This document shows, in pieces, positions 51,840-59,845 of a stretch of DNA of 64,000 nucleotides (positions are counted from its first letter, which is position 1; the number at the start of each line of letters is the position of its first letter). A program made the translations under genes and the position numbers. The stretch is from Paenibacillus sp. URB8-2 (lineage in GTDB: Bacteria; Bacillota; Bacilli; Paenibacillales; Paenibacillaceae), in the NCBI RefSeq assembly GCF_013393385.1, contig NZ_AP023239.1, positions 2,666,001 through 2,730,000 on the forward strand, written 5' to 3'. Under the pieces are notes generated by a model. It saw nothing but the letters and a program-made list of their open reading frames with translations, was not told where the DNA came from and did not search any database.

Positions 51840-52298
51840 ATGGACATGAACGACGAAGCCAGACAGTGGATTTACCGCTACATTGACGCGTATCACATTG
51901 TGACCCGACGGATCAACGCCAAGATCAGGGAAAGCATCGACGAGGGTCTGACGAGCGAACAGTTTCAGATTCTCAGAATGATCGACGGGCAGCCCCGCTG
52001 CACCTCTACGTATCTGTCGGAAGTTTCTTGTGTGGGCAAAAGCTCCATTACCGCAATCATCAACCGGCTGGCGGAAGCGGGCATCATCGAGCGGACCCGG
52101 GACGAGAACGACAGACGTCTGGTTTACCTGACGATTACCGAGTACGGACGCGGCGTATATGAAACGGCGGAACAAAAAGTGCTGGAGGTCATCTCGCCCT
52201 ACTTGATAAACTTCGATAAGGACAAAGTCGAGCAGTTTATCACCATGTTCGAGAGATTGGCCGAATTAATGCAGGAACCGGGAGGAAGAAACGAATGA
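51840..52298 (+). CDS. MarR family regulator of the MmpL exporter
   Basis: 152 residues. TSEQFQILRMIDGQPRCTST, recognition helix SCVGKSSITAIINRLAEAGI near 62-81, and wing DENDRRLVYLTITEYG. The N-terminus is either ATG 51840 or ATG 51846; the AAGGGGGG site suits the latter slightly better. Overlaps the exporter start by 4 bases (ATGA), so regulator and pump are coupled. Probably a drug- or lipid-sensing repressor acting on the dyads at its own promoter. Confidence 0.9.
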   Translation: MDMNDEARQWIYRYIDAYHIVTRRINAKIRESIDEGLTSEQFQILRMIDGQPRCTSTYLSEVSCVGKSSITAIINRLAEAGIIERTRDENDRRLVYLTITEYGRGVYETAEQKVLEVISPYLINFDKDKVEQFITMFERLAELMQEPGGRNE

Positions 52299-55200
52299 GA
52301 GGCATTTTGAAAGCGAGATGGGCAATTATCGCGGTATGGCTGGCGGCGGCAGTGATTCTGGTTATGACGGCTCCGTCCTTCTCTGATCTGGTCCGGGAGA
52401 AAGGCCAAATCTCCGTTCCAGCGGGCTACACTTCCTCCAAAGCTTCCGAGATTCTAAGAGAAGTGTCCGACGCCAAAGGCGGAGAAACGCTTCACCAGGT
52501 CGCACTGGTGTTCAACAGGCCGCAGGGTCTTGGCGAGAAGGAGACGGAGAGCATCCGGCAGGGAGTGGAGAAGCTCGCCGCCAATAAGGAGAAGCTTGGA
52601 CTGGACAGCATTACGGACCCTTTTTCGCAGGAGGCGTTAAAGGATACCCTGATTGCCAAGGACGGCAAGACCATTCTGGTCGCTATGTCGGTCAAAGGCG
52701 GGGATGATGCCGTCAAAGCGCTGCCGGATAAGGTGGATGCCCTGCTGAAATATGTGAATTCAGATCATTACCTGACCAGCGAGGGTTTGATTAACGAGGA
52801 TACGATCCTCAGCTCGGAAGCGGGCCTCAAAAAATCGGAGTACATCACCGTTGTCTTTATCCTTCTGATCCTGCTGGTTGTGTTCCGTTCAGTCGTGGCA
52901 CCGTTCGTGCCGCTGCTGACCGTGGGGCTCAGCTATATCGTTTCGCAGTCGATCGTGGCGTTTCTTGTGAACCGGTTCGATTTTCCGCTGTCCACATTCA
53001 CGCAGATCTTTATGGTGGCCGTTATGTTCGGTATCGGGACGGACTACTGCATTCTGCTGATCAGTCGGTTTAAAGAAGAACTGGCGGCGTCGGAGGATAC
53101 CAAATCTGCCATTATCGAGACGTACCGAAAAGCGGGCGGGACCGTGTTCTTTTCCGGTCTGGCGGTGTTTGTCGGCTTCGTCGTCATCGGCCTGTCCAAA
53201 TTCATTCTGTACCGTTCGGCCGTTGCGGTCGCCGTCGGAATCGCGGTGATGCTGCTCGCGCTGGTTACTGTCGTGCCTTTCTTTATGGCGGTGCTGGGCA
53301 AGAAGCTGTTTTGGCCGTCGCGAGGCAGTCTGGAGCACAGCGAAAGCCGGATTTGGGGAGCGGCAGGTTCCTTCTCTTTAAAAAGACCTTGGGCGGCGCT
53401 GCTGATCGTCGCGGCTGTTGTGCTTCCTTTTCTGCTTACATACAGCGGCAAGCTGTCGTTCAACAGCATGGAGGAGATCGGCGGCCGTTACGCATCAGTC
53501 AAAGCGTTCAATATCATAGCGGACAGCTTCGGTCCGGGCGAATCGATGCCCGGCAAGCTTGTCATCAAGAACGATGACCGCATGGACAACGCGGAATATA
53601 TGGGACTCGCTGAAAAAATCAGCCGCGAGGTTGAACAAGTCGACGGTGTAAAAACGGTCCGCAGCATGACCCGGCCAACCGGCGAGCAGATTAACGATTT
53701 TCTGATTCCGACGCAGGTCGCGACATTGTCGGAAGGGTTGGGCAAGAGCAGCGAGGGCTTGAACAAAATCCAGAGCGGCTTGGCGGATGCCAGCAACCAG
53801 CTCAAGCAGAATGAGCCGAAGCTGACGGAGGCCGCCTCTGGCGCAGAACAGCTCGTAAATGGTACGGCCGATCTGAAATCGGGGGTTGCCGCACTGGGAG
53901 ACGGTCTGACCCGCATCCAGAAAGGCATTGTGAGCGGATCGGCGGGTGCGGGCGAGATCAAGAGTGGATTGCAGCAGGCCGCGGCGAGTGCGCAGCAGCT
54001 GGCGGACGCCCATAAGAAGCTGCTGGCCGGGTACAAGCAGATCGGCGGAGGCTTAACTGCACTGGATGGCGGCATCGGCCAAATTCAGCAGCAGCTGTCC
54101 GGTGTGGCGGCGTCGCTGACCGGGCTGGGTTCGAGCTTTACCGGTCTGGAGGGAAGCCATCCTGAACTGCTGCAGGATGCGGACTACCAGACCATCAAGG
54201 GTACGGTCACAGAGACCGGTGAAGGAACCGCGAAGCTTGCAGCCGGGCTCGGACAAATCTCCGGGCAGCTGAAAGGCGCCGCAGCGGGGCTGGACGAAGC
54301 AAACGCAGGCTATGCCAAGGCTGCTGCCGGACAGGATGCGCTGGCGCAAGGGCTGCAAAAGCTGGTAACCGGCATCGCGCAGCTCCAGTCCGGATTGGAT
54401 CAGGCTGCCGGCGGGCAGAGTCAAATCGTCGGCAAGATTCCATCCATTACGGGCGGGCTGGACCAGCTGCAAGGTGGACAGCAGCAGCTTGCGGATGGCT
54501 TCGGCGAGCTGAACGGGCAAATCGGCGAGCTGACGAAGGGACTCAGCGACAGCGCGGACGGTCTGAAGCAGATTACCGGCGGCCTCGGCTCAGCGCAGGA
54601 TTACCTGAACCAGGTTCAAGCGGCCGGGGACAATGAACTGAGCGGTTTCTTCATTCCGGCGGAAGCGCTGGAATCGGATGACATTCAACAGGTATTCGAC
54701 AATTATTTGTCGGACGACCGTAAAGTGATGACAATTGACGTCGTCTTCGCCGATAATCCGTACAGCACCGAGGCGATTGACAAGGTGGGCGATATCCAGA
54801 CGGCGGTTGCACGGGCCGTTAAAGGCACGAAATTGGAAAATGCGGAAGTGGCCATGAGCGGTGTATCTAGCTCCTTCAGCGACCTGCAGACCATTTCCAA
54901 TGCGGACTATTCACGGACCGTTATGCTGATGCTTGGCGGCATTTTCATCATACTGGTCTTTTTGCTCCGATCCGTCATTATGCCCGTTTACCTCATTCTG
55001 TCGCTTGTCCTGACCTACTTTACGGCCATGGGCGTAACGGAAGCGGTATTCGTTAATATGCTGGGATATTCCGGTATTACATGGACGACCCCATTCTTCA
55101 GCTTCGTCATGCTGATTGCCCTTGGCGTCGATTACAGCATCTTCCTGATGGCTCGCTTTAACGAAAATCAAGGCTGGGACGTCAAGGATGCCATTCTGCA

Positions 55201-55471
55201 TGCGATGCGAAACATGGGCACCGTCATTTTATCGGCGGTCATTATTCTTGGAGGCACGTTCGCTTCGATGTATCCTTCAGGCGTGCTGTCCATGATGCAG
55301 ATCGCGACCGTGGTGCTGTCGGGCCTTGCAATGTATGCGTTCCTGTTCCTGCCGTTCTTCGTTCCTGTCATGGTAAGAATGTTCGGCAGAGCGAACTGGT
55401 GGCCGTTTAAGATGAAGGAGCCGGAGGAAGCGGCGGACCAAGCTGCACATGTAACGTTGACGCGAGTTTAG
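52295..55471 (+). CDS. MMPL/RND family exporter (YdfJ-like)
   Basis: 1058 residues. Two sets of about six membrane helices (one near the N-terminus plus 185-370, and the second 870-1040), each preceded by an extracellular loop. MFGIGTDYCILLISRF near residue 245 and ALGVDYSIFLMARFNE near 948 hold the paired proton-relay Asp/Tyr of MmpL pumps. The second loop is unusually long: about 470-770 is a helical, heptad-repeat region rich in G-L-x-x-I/L-Q-x-G units (as in YhgE/Pip proteins), likely an extracellular coiled coil. Substrate unknown; drug or lipid export. Confidence 0.9.
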   Translation: MRGILKARWAIIAVWLAAAVILVMTAPSFSDLVREKGQISVPAGYTSSKASEILREVSDAKGGETLHQVALVFNRPQGLGEKETESIRQGVEKLAANKEKLGLDSITDPFSQEALKDTLIAKDGKTILVAMSVKGGDDAVKALPDKVDALLKYVNSDHYLTSEGLINEDTILSSEAGLKKSEYITVVFILLILLVVFRSVVAPFVPLLTVGLSYIVSQSIVAFLVNRFDFPLSTFTQIFMVAVMFGIGTDYCILLISRFKEELAASEDTKSAIIETYRKAGGTVFFSGLAVFVGFVVIGLSKFILYRSAVAVAVGIAVMLLALVTVVPFFMAVLGKKLFWPSRGSLEHSESRIWGAAGSFSLKRPWAALLIVAAVVLPFLLTYSGKLSFNSMEEIGGRYASVKAFNIIADSFGPGESMPGKLVIKNDDRMDNAEYMGLAEKISREVEQVDGVKTVRSMTRPTGEQINDFLIPTQVATLSEGLGKSSEGLNKIQSGLADASNQLKQNEPKLTEAASGAEQLVNGTADLKSGVAALGDGLTRIQKGIVSGSAGAGEIKSGLQQAAASAQQLADAHKKLLAGYKQIGGGLTALDGGIGQIQQQLSGVAASLTGLGSSFTGLEGSHPELLQDADYQTIKGTVTETGEGTAKLAAGLGQISGQLKGAAAGLDEANAGYAKAAAGQDALAQGLQKLVTGIAQLQSGLDQAAGGQSQIVGKIPSITGGLDQLQGGQQQLADGFGELNGQIGELTKGLSDSADGLKQITGGLGSAQDYLNQVQAAGDNELSGFFIPAEALESDDIQQVFDNYLSDDRKVMTIDVVFADNPYSTEAIDKVGDIQTAVARAVKGTKLENAEVAMSGVSSSFSDLQTISNADYSRTVMLMLGGIFIILVFLLRSVIMPVYLILSLVLTYFTAMGVTEAVFVNMLGYSGITWTTPFFSFVMLIALGVDYSIFLMARFNENQGWDVKDAILHAMRNMGTVILSAVIILGGTFASMYPSGVLSMMQIATVVLSGLAMYAFLFLPFFVPVMVRMFGRANWWPFKMKEPEEAADQAAHVTLTRV

Positions 55472-55501
55472 ATTCTGCTATACGCCGCTACAGAGCAGCG
55501 G

Positions 55502-55531
55502 AAAAAAGCCAGCCTTCGGGCTGGCTTTTTT
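55502..55531. terminator. Intrinsic terminator after mmpL
   Basis: Perfect stem AAAAAAGCCAGCC-TTCG-GGCTGGCTTTTTT with a stable UUCG loop. Confidence 0.93.
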
Positions 55532-55585
55532 CGTCTCAACTGCGTATTCAAATGTTCATTTGCTGTCCGCTATCACATATTGACA

Positions 55586-55628
55586 TTGGATAAAATTTGG
55601 AGCAGACTATACTTAGTAATGCTAAATA
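55586..55628 (+). promoter_or_regulatory. Promoter and candidate PadR operator
   Basis: TTGGAT (55586-55591), 16-bp spacer, TATACT (55608-55613). Dyad TACTTAG (55610-55616) / CTAAATA (55622-55628), one mismatch, overlaps the -10, as expected for autoregulation by the PadR protein that follows. Confidence 0.6.
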
Positions 55629-55650
55629 ATAAGGATAGCAAGGTGATGTA

Positions 55651-55995
55651 ATGAGCGATCCGGCAAGCCAGCTTAAGAAGGGTGTTCTCGAGATCCTGGT
55701 ATTGCATTTGCTGGGCCGCAGAAATCTGTACGGATACCAGTTGATCAGCGAATTGGATGAAAGAAGCGACGGGTATTTCAAGCTTAAAGAAGGAACCCTG
55801 TACCCCGTGCTGTATCGTCTGGAAGATTCGGGGCTGGTGGAGAGCTACTGGGAGCAGGATACCGGCAAGCGCGGAGTCCGCCGTAAATACTACCGGATTA
55901 CCGCAGAGGGCAAAGCTTGGCTGCGGGAAATGACCGGAGAGCTTGCGCTTTTTTATCATTCCATTTACAAGATTATGGGAGATGAGAGTTTATGA
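55651..55995 (+). CDS. PadR family transcriptional regulator
   Basis: 114 residues, PadR-s1 type winged helix: LKKGVLEILVLHLLGRRNLYGYQLI, LKEGTLYPVLYRLEDSGLV near 45-63, and RKYYRITAEGKAWL. Typically represses an adjacent membrane protein or transporter gene until a ligand binds. Overlaps the downstream gene by 4 bases. Ribosome site AAGGTGATG is close to the start. Confidence 0.92.
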   Translation: MSDPASQLKKGVLEILVLHLLGRRNLYGYQLISELDERSDGYFKLKEGTLYPVLYRLEDSGLVESYWEQDTGKRGVRRKYYRITAEGKAWLREMTGELALFYHSIYKIMGDESL

Positions 55996-56720
55996 GCCAA
56001 AGATTGAAGCTCTACATCAGCGAAGTAATAGCGGGAATTGATGCGGATCCTGTAACGAAGCAGAGAATCGCAGAAGATTTGCTGACTACATTGACGGAAA
56101 GGGCAGAGCGCAGCAGCGTCGGCCAGGTACTGGCCCAGTCAGGAGCGCCCGAGGAAATGGCTAGGGATTATATGAATGGACTGTACGGACCTGAAGCATC
56201 CACGGGATACAGCGATAATCAAGCGCCTTATCATGGATACGGCAAGGATGCCGCCGATTATTACGAATACAAATCCTCGTTGACGGTTCTTGATCTGCCT
56301 TTAGTGCATATTAAATTCCGCAGACGGGGGTGGTTCTTTGGAGGCGCGCCTGCGGTTGCCAAAGGAATTATCGCCATCGGCGATGTGGCGCTGGGAGCTT
56401 TTGCCGTCGGGGGAATAGCGGCAGGCGGTATCAGCATCGGAGGCTTGTCCGCAGGACTCCTCGCGCTGGGAGGAGCGGCGCTGGGAGCCGTTGCGGCGGG
56501 CGGAGCCGCAGCGGGAGTCCTTGCCTTTGGAGGGGTAGCGGTCGGAGCGGTGGCGCTTGGAGGTCTGGCCATTGGCAAGATCGCCATCGGAGGCAGCGCC
56601 TTCGGAAGCTATACGATCAGCGCTGCAGATACCGGCACCTTCTCGCTGGAGCTGCTGCGCAGGATGCTGGAGGAAGCTTTCCCGCGTGCGGCTGACTGGC
56701 TGAGCCGTTTGAGACCGTAA
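55992..56720 (+). CDS. PadR-coupled protein with glycine-repeat membrane domain
   Basis: 242 residues. N-terminal helical domain about 1-75 resembles the HAAS/DUF1700 domain found with PadR regulators ([20 protein letters not shown]). Residues about 117-206 are almost only Gly, Ala, Ile, Val and Leu, in a 5-6-residue rhythm ([19 protein letters not shown] and so on), which could be glycine-zipper membrane helices or a beta-solenoid. The last 30 residues are a helix ([19 protein letters not shown]). Function unknown; PadR coupling suggests envelope-stress control. Confidence 0.75.
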   Translation: MSQRLKLYISEVIAGIDADPVTKQRIAEDLLTTLTERAERSSVGQVLAQSGAPEEMARDYMNGLYGPEASTGYSDNQAPYHGYGKDAADYYEYKSSLTVLDLPLVHIKFRRRGWFFGGAPAVAKGIIAIGDVALGAFAVGGIAAGGISIGGLSAGLLALGGAALGAVAAGGAAAGVLAFGGVAVGAVALGGLAIGKIAIGGSAFGSYTISAADTGTFSLELLRRMLEEAFPRAADWLSRLRP

Positions 56721-56743
56721 GCCTGATGTTACCGCAGATGAAC

Positions 56744-56787
56744 AAGAACCTCCGCTTTTCTCCCGGGAAGGAGAAGCGGAGGTTCTT
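56744..56787. terminator. Long hairpin between convergent genes
   Basis: AAGAACCTCCGCTT (56744-56757) / AAGCGGAGGTTCTT (56774-56787), perfect 14-bp stem with TCTCC/GGAGA inside. No T-tract on either side, so termination is uncertain, but position suits it. Confidence 0.5.
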
Positions 56788-56810
56788 GCGTCAGTTGAAA
56801 GACTTTGGAT

Positions 56811-57482
56811 CTAGCGCATTTTCGCAAAGAAGCTGCGCAGCGCCCAGCCGCGTTCCTGCCGCTTCTTATACCTTGGCAGCGAACGGTAGACGGCGACGGA
56901 TTCGTCGAAAGACCGCTTCGCTTCGGCCTCCTGGCCCAGTGCCTTATACATGGACCCGAGCAAATAATAAGCCTCACTGGAAGAAGACTGGATTTCATGA
57001 AACTCGTGCAAATAATGCAGCGCCTTGTCGCGATTGCTGTGGCGGAACGCTTCCGCGAGGCGAAGATAAGGCTGACCGTACTGCACTCTTTGGTTAATCT
57101 CCAATCCGCGCAGCATTTGGCTTTCTCCTTCCTCAAGCTGTCCCAGCTTTATATTCGCATATCCCAGATCGACCCAGTATTCGGCGGACTGCTCATAGCG
57201 GTCTTCGATTTGCAGCAGAAGCTCCTGCGCTTCCCTATATTTCTTGCGCTCCGCCAGGAGACGGGCCAACTCGAACTTGGAAGAAACATCATTCGGGTTA
57301 AGCGAGATTTGAGTGCGAAGTCTGGAGCTTTGTCTTGCTCTGCGAAATGGCCTTGAGATGCTCGGGAACACGCCCACATAGCGGCGGTCAAGGAAATACA
57401 CCACCGCAAGCAGAATGATCACCGCGAGAAACGGATTCCCCACGAGCCTCCACAGCAGCATAAAAACGATAAATTTAACCAT
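56811..57482 (-). CDS. Membrane-anchored tetratricopeptide repeat protein
   Basis: 223 residues. An N-terminal hydrophobic stretch about 3-32 (one or two helices) followed by TPR units about 55-185 (RTQISLNPNDVSSKFELARL, SAEYWVDLGYANIKLGQLEEG, SEAYYLLGSMYKALGQEAEA). TPRs mediate protein-protein contact; partner unknown. The ATG at 57482 has TTGGAGGGG upstream; the longer frame to 57530 lacks one. Confidence 0.82.
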   Translation of the reverse strand: MVKFIVFMLLWRLVGNPFLAVIILLAVVYFLDRRYVGVFPSISRPFRRARQSSRLRTQISLNPNDVSSKFELARLLAERKKYREAQELLLQIEDRYEQSAEYWVDLGYANIKLGQLEEGESQMLRGLEINQRVQYGQPYLRLAEAFRHSNRDKALHYLHEFHEIQSSSSEAYYLLGSMYKALGQEAEAKRSFDESVAVYRSLPRYKKRQERGWALRSFFAKMR

Positions 57483-57644
57483 GATTCCCCTCCAAAGATA
57501 GTGGTTCCGGTACAACAGCAAACGTAACAATCCACATGCATTATATCATTCTTTTGTACGGCAGAAAATGGTAACTGTAATTGCGTTCATAGCTTGATTC
57601 CGACTGCAGCGGGGAGCGATGAGCAGAATAATGCAGAAAACTTG

Positions 57645-57810
57645 AAACGATACATCTTTTTATCGTTCTCAACCCTCAACTGTATAAAATGCCTGAAAAA
57701 GTGCAGTTTTTGTCCCATTCAATCCTAATTTCAGTCAGTACAGCCTCAAATACCTGTACGATGGAGGGAATTCCCTGCTCACAAACGCTTTCGATGAAAA
57801 AACCTGCACT
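57645..57810. repeat. Inverted-repeat cluster in the gene-poor region
   Basis: Hairpin AACGATA (57645-57651) / TATCGTT (57660-57666) and a long-range pair AGTGCAG-TTTTT (57699-57710) / AAAAAACCTGCACT (57797-57810). The style resembles dispersed intergenic repeats of Paenibacillus genomes; only one copy is in this window. Confidence 0.4.
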
Positions 57811-58132
57811 ATAGCTGTTTTGCAAGACGTTGCACATAGAATAACGACCAACTTGTCATCATCCCGGTTACTCCACCCTTAGTTATTTCGGGTTAGGACC
57901 GCTACTCATACGAATGTACCATCTTGTCCTGTGAAATCTTACCCTCAAAAAAATCCGAATCCCATTGCTCTGATCATTGATCGTAGTTCATTTGTCGGCT
58001 CCTGATGAGCCGTAAGAACGGTTTTGGGCTGAATCAGGAAACTTCCTTCGCTTCGACGCGTCTACAGATTAAAGTGATTCCGGCTGTAATGACATGATGA
58101 AGGGAAGTGAACTGATAGCTGCATGCAATCTA

Positions 58133-58320
58133 ATGAAGCATCTGCCTGGTCTGCTGCTTGCCTCCACCTTAGTATTTGCTGTATTGCCGTTTCCCGTGAA
58201 GACAGCACAGTCTCCGGTGTAAGCCCCGACATAGCTGTAGGGATCAAGGAAGTCACAGCGGAGCCGGCTTTGGGGCGGCAGCGCCTTTGCGCTTTTTACC
58301 GTCTGGATTATCGGGAGTAA
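58133..58320 (+). pseudogene. Decayed secreted-protein gene
   Basis: ATG at 58133 opens a textbook signal peptide (MKHLPGLLLASTLVFAVLPF, then PVKTAQSPV) that hits TAA at 58220-58222. The frame that runs on to 58320 (VSPDIAVGIKEVTAEPAL and so on) would be joined by one frameshift. No ribosome site is evident. No family recognised. Confidence 0.35.
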
Positions 58321-58577
58321 GAGCTGTTTACGGCAGCGGTGGAAATCTGTTCGAGGCGATAAATAGAGAAGGGCCGCTTTGACTGGTTACGAAGGAGAAG
58401 GCTGAAACCGGACATTCACCCGTCAACGTTTAGGTACAGTAGGACTTGGGAACAGGCTGTATAACAGGGTGCCTAAGACTATGCAACTATTTTTCCCCGA
58501 TAACTCATAAAATCGGTTTAGGTCTGGAAAGAATAGGGTAAATAAAAAACACGTTAACTTGCAAATAAGGAGCGATT

Positions 58578-58598
58578 ATGAAAAGGAGGCCGATTTAA
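58578..58598 (+). CDS. Possible six-codon leader ORF
   Basis: ATG AAA AGG AGG CCG ATT TAA, with its own AAGGAG 6 nt upstream. It contains the ribosome site of the next gene, and its stop codon abuts that gene's ATG, so translation could couple the two. May be accidental. Confidence 0.3.
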   Translation: MKRRPI

Positions 58599-58760
58599 AT
58601 GACCTTATCCGTACATAACCTTATGGCGTTCAATCAGCAATATTTAAGACCTCAGCCGTCTGTTGATTTTAAACGGGAAACCGTCCAAGAGAAAAGCCAG
58701 AGCTTTCAGGATATTCTGAATGAAAAGATGAGCTCCGGCGGTATGGGCTTAAAAAAGTAA
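58599..58760 (+). CDS. Small 53-residue protein, unknown
   Basis: Strong AAAAGGAGG and ATG; polar, mostly helical: MTLSVHNLMAFNQQYLRPQP, then KRETVQEKSQSFQDILNEKM and a Gly/Lys tail. No signal peptide or membrane helix. A good terminator follows. I do not recognise the family. Confidence 0.6.
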   Translation: MTLSVHNLMAFNQQYLRPQPSVDFKRETVQEKSQSFQDILNEKMSSGGMGLKK

Positions 58761-58779
58761 TCAGTTAACTCTTGAAGAT

Positions 58780-58822
58780 AACCGGCCGGGGATTCGCCGT
58801 AATGGCGAGTTGCCGGTTTTTT
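58780..58822 (+). terminator. Intrinsic terminator after the 53-residue protein
   Basis: AACCGGC (58780-58786) / GCCGGTT (58812-58818), inner CGCC/GGCG stem, then six T (58817-58822). Confidence 0.8.
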
Positions 58823-58843
58823 GCAATGTCTTCATTTCATTGT

Positions 58844-59053
58844 CTATCTTACTTCAAAGAATTCGCAGTCCCGCCGCGAGTAATAGGTCAGGTCGCTGAC
58901 CCTTGACTGGATAATCACATCTGTATCGGTGAACCTTACCACCGTCGCTCCCGAGTTGATCAAATGATCATTCTGGAACACGCGAACGGGCAGCTGTCGT
59001 TCCATCGCCTCCTGAAAGTCGTGGTCGGTGACCAAAGGTCGGTTTATCGGCAT
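58844..59053 (-). CDS. Small hypothetical protein
   Basis: 69 residues: MPINRPLVTDHDFQEAMERQ, then LPVRVFQNDHLINSGATVV and RVSDLTYYSRRDCEFFEVR. Beta-rich appearance, possibly an SH3- or PilZ-like barrel, but no family is assigned. AAAAGGAG precedes the ATG at 59053. A longer frame to 59551 lies antisense to psiE and is not used. Confidence 0.7.
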   Translation of the reverse strand: MPINRPLVTDHDFQEAMERQLPVRVFQNDHLINSGATVVRFTDTDVIIQSRVSDLTYYSRRDCEFFEVR

Positions 59054-59182
59054 GAATAAAGTTCTCCTTTTCGCAATAATGGCAAAACAAAAGTAAAACC
59101 AGTATACCCGTGAAATGTCCGCAGCACCAGTCCAAGCGAAATCTGCTCCAGTTTGCCTGCCGGAATGAAAATTACTGAAAAC

Positions 59183-59212
59183 TTGCCTTGAAAACGAAAT
59201 CACCGTTATACT
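59183..59212 (+). promoter_or_regulatory. Promoter of psiE
   Basis: TTGCCT (59183-59188), 18-bp spacer, TATACT (59207-59212), 31 nt before the TTG start. Confidence 0.5.
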
Positions 59213-59242
59213 TGGGATTACTTTAAGGCGGGAGGTGATCTT

Positions 59243-59650
59243 TTGAAGACAAAAAATAATTTCACGTCTATTCCGTTCATTCTGCAATGGACACTCAATG
59301 CCGCGCTCGTCGTGCTGGCGGTCATACTTGTCATTCTTCTCGGCAAGGAGACTGTCTATATTTTCGGCTTTATCAACGATGGCGGCCATCTGACCAAACT
59401 GGACTTGCTGGAAGCTTTGCTGATTTATTTTTTGTATTTCGAGTTCATTGCCCTGATTATCAAGTATTTTGAAGCGCATTATCATTTCCCGCTTAGGTAT
59501 TTTATCTACATCGGCATAACGGCAATGATCCGGTTGATTATTGTCGATCATGAAAGTCCGTCAGACACGTTGATCTACTCCGGAGCTATCCTGCTGCTAG
59601 TGGTCACACTGTATATTGCCAACAGCAAGATGCTCAAAAGAGAGAATTAA
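59243..59650 (+). CDS. psiE: PsiE family phosphate-starvation-inducible membrane protein
   Basis: 135 residues, four membrane helices (about 15-35, 52-75, 84-102, 112-128). [20 protein letters not shown] and [20 protein letters not shown] are the conserved core of PsiE. Function unknown; in E. coli it responds to phosphate and carbon starvation. TTG start with GGGAGGTG. A terminator and repeat copy E follow. Confidence 0.88.
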   Translation: MKTKNNFTSIPFILQWTLNAALVVLAVILVILLGKETVYIFGFINDGGHLTKLDLLEALLIYFLYFEFIALIIKYFEAHYHFPLRYFIYIGITAMIRLIIVDHESPSDTLIYSGAILLLVVTLYIANSKMLKREN

Positions 59651-59676
59651 CAAAGTTGTTTCAATAATTTGCTGTG

Positions 59677-59723
59677 AGGACAGAACGCCGACCGGGTGCG
59701 GGAAGCGGATCTGTTCTTTTTTT
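59677..59723 (+). terminator. Intrinsic terminator of psiE
   Basis: AGGACAGA / TCTGTTCT outer stem (one G-U), large GC-rich loop, then seven T. Repeat copy E follows. Confidence 0.65.
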
Positions 59724-59824
59724 GAAAAATCAGAAAGTATAAGCTTCGCGCTAATCCTTAACCTGATATTTTTACGAGAAACGGATGCCTTCCTCTTCCA
59801 GAGGACGGCGAAGCCGTTTCTTCT
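59724..59824 (+). repeat. Terminator-associated dispersed repeat, copy E
   Basis: Hairpin 1 is worn (TATAAGC-TTCGC-GCTAAT; the outer AAGAC arm is lost) but hairpin 2 is intact: ACGAGAAACGG, inner TCCTCT-TCC-AGAGGA, CCGTTTCTTCTT. Its second half is almost identical to copy C. The repeat body (TATAAGC) begins 15 nt after the psiE T-tract. Confidence 0.82.
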
Positions 59825-59845
59825 TACATATTCCTGCCGCTGTCA

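Larger units (their letters stand above)
57483..58577. other. Gene-poor region of about 1.1 kb
   Basis: No convincing complete gene. It holds an inverted-repeat cluster (57645-57810), a decayed signal-peptide gene (58133-58320) and AT-rich sequence. Two short overlapping frames near 58062-58320 on opposite strands lack ribosome sites and show no family. Confidence 0.6.

Noticed and set aside
56341..56610. Short tandem DNA repeat or CRISPR-like array
   Set aside because: The periodicity reflects Gly/Ala-rich codons of a protein; there are no conserved repeats with unique spacers.
58844..59551. Long minus-strand frame over psiE
   Set aside because: Only its last 69 codons, with their own AAAAGGAG, look real. 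The upstream part is antisense to the PsiE membrane protein.
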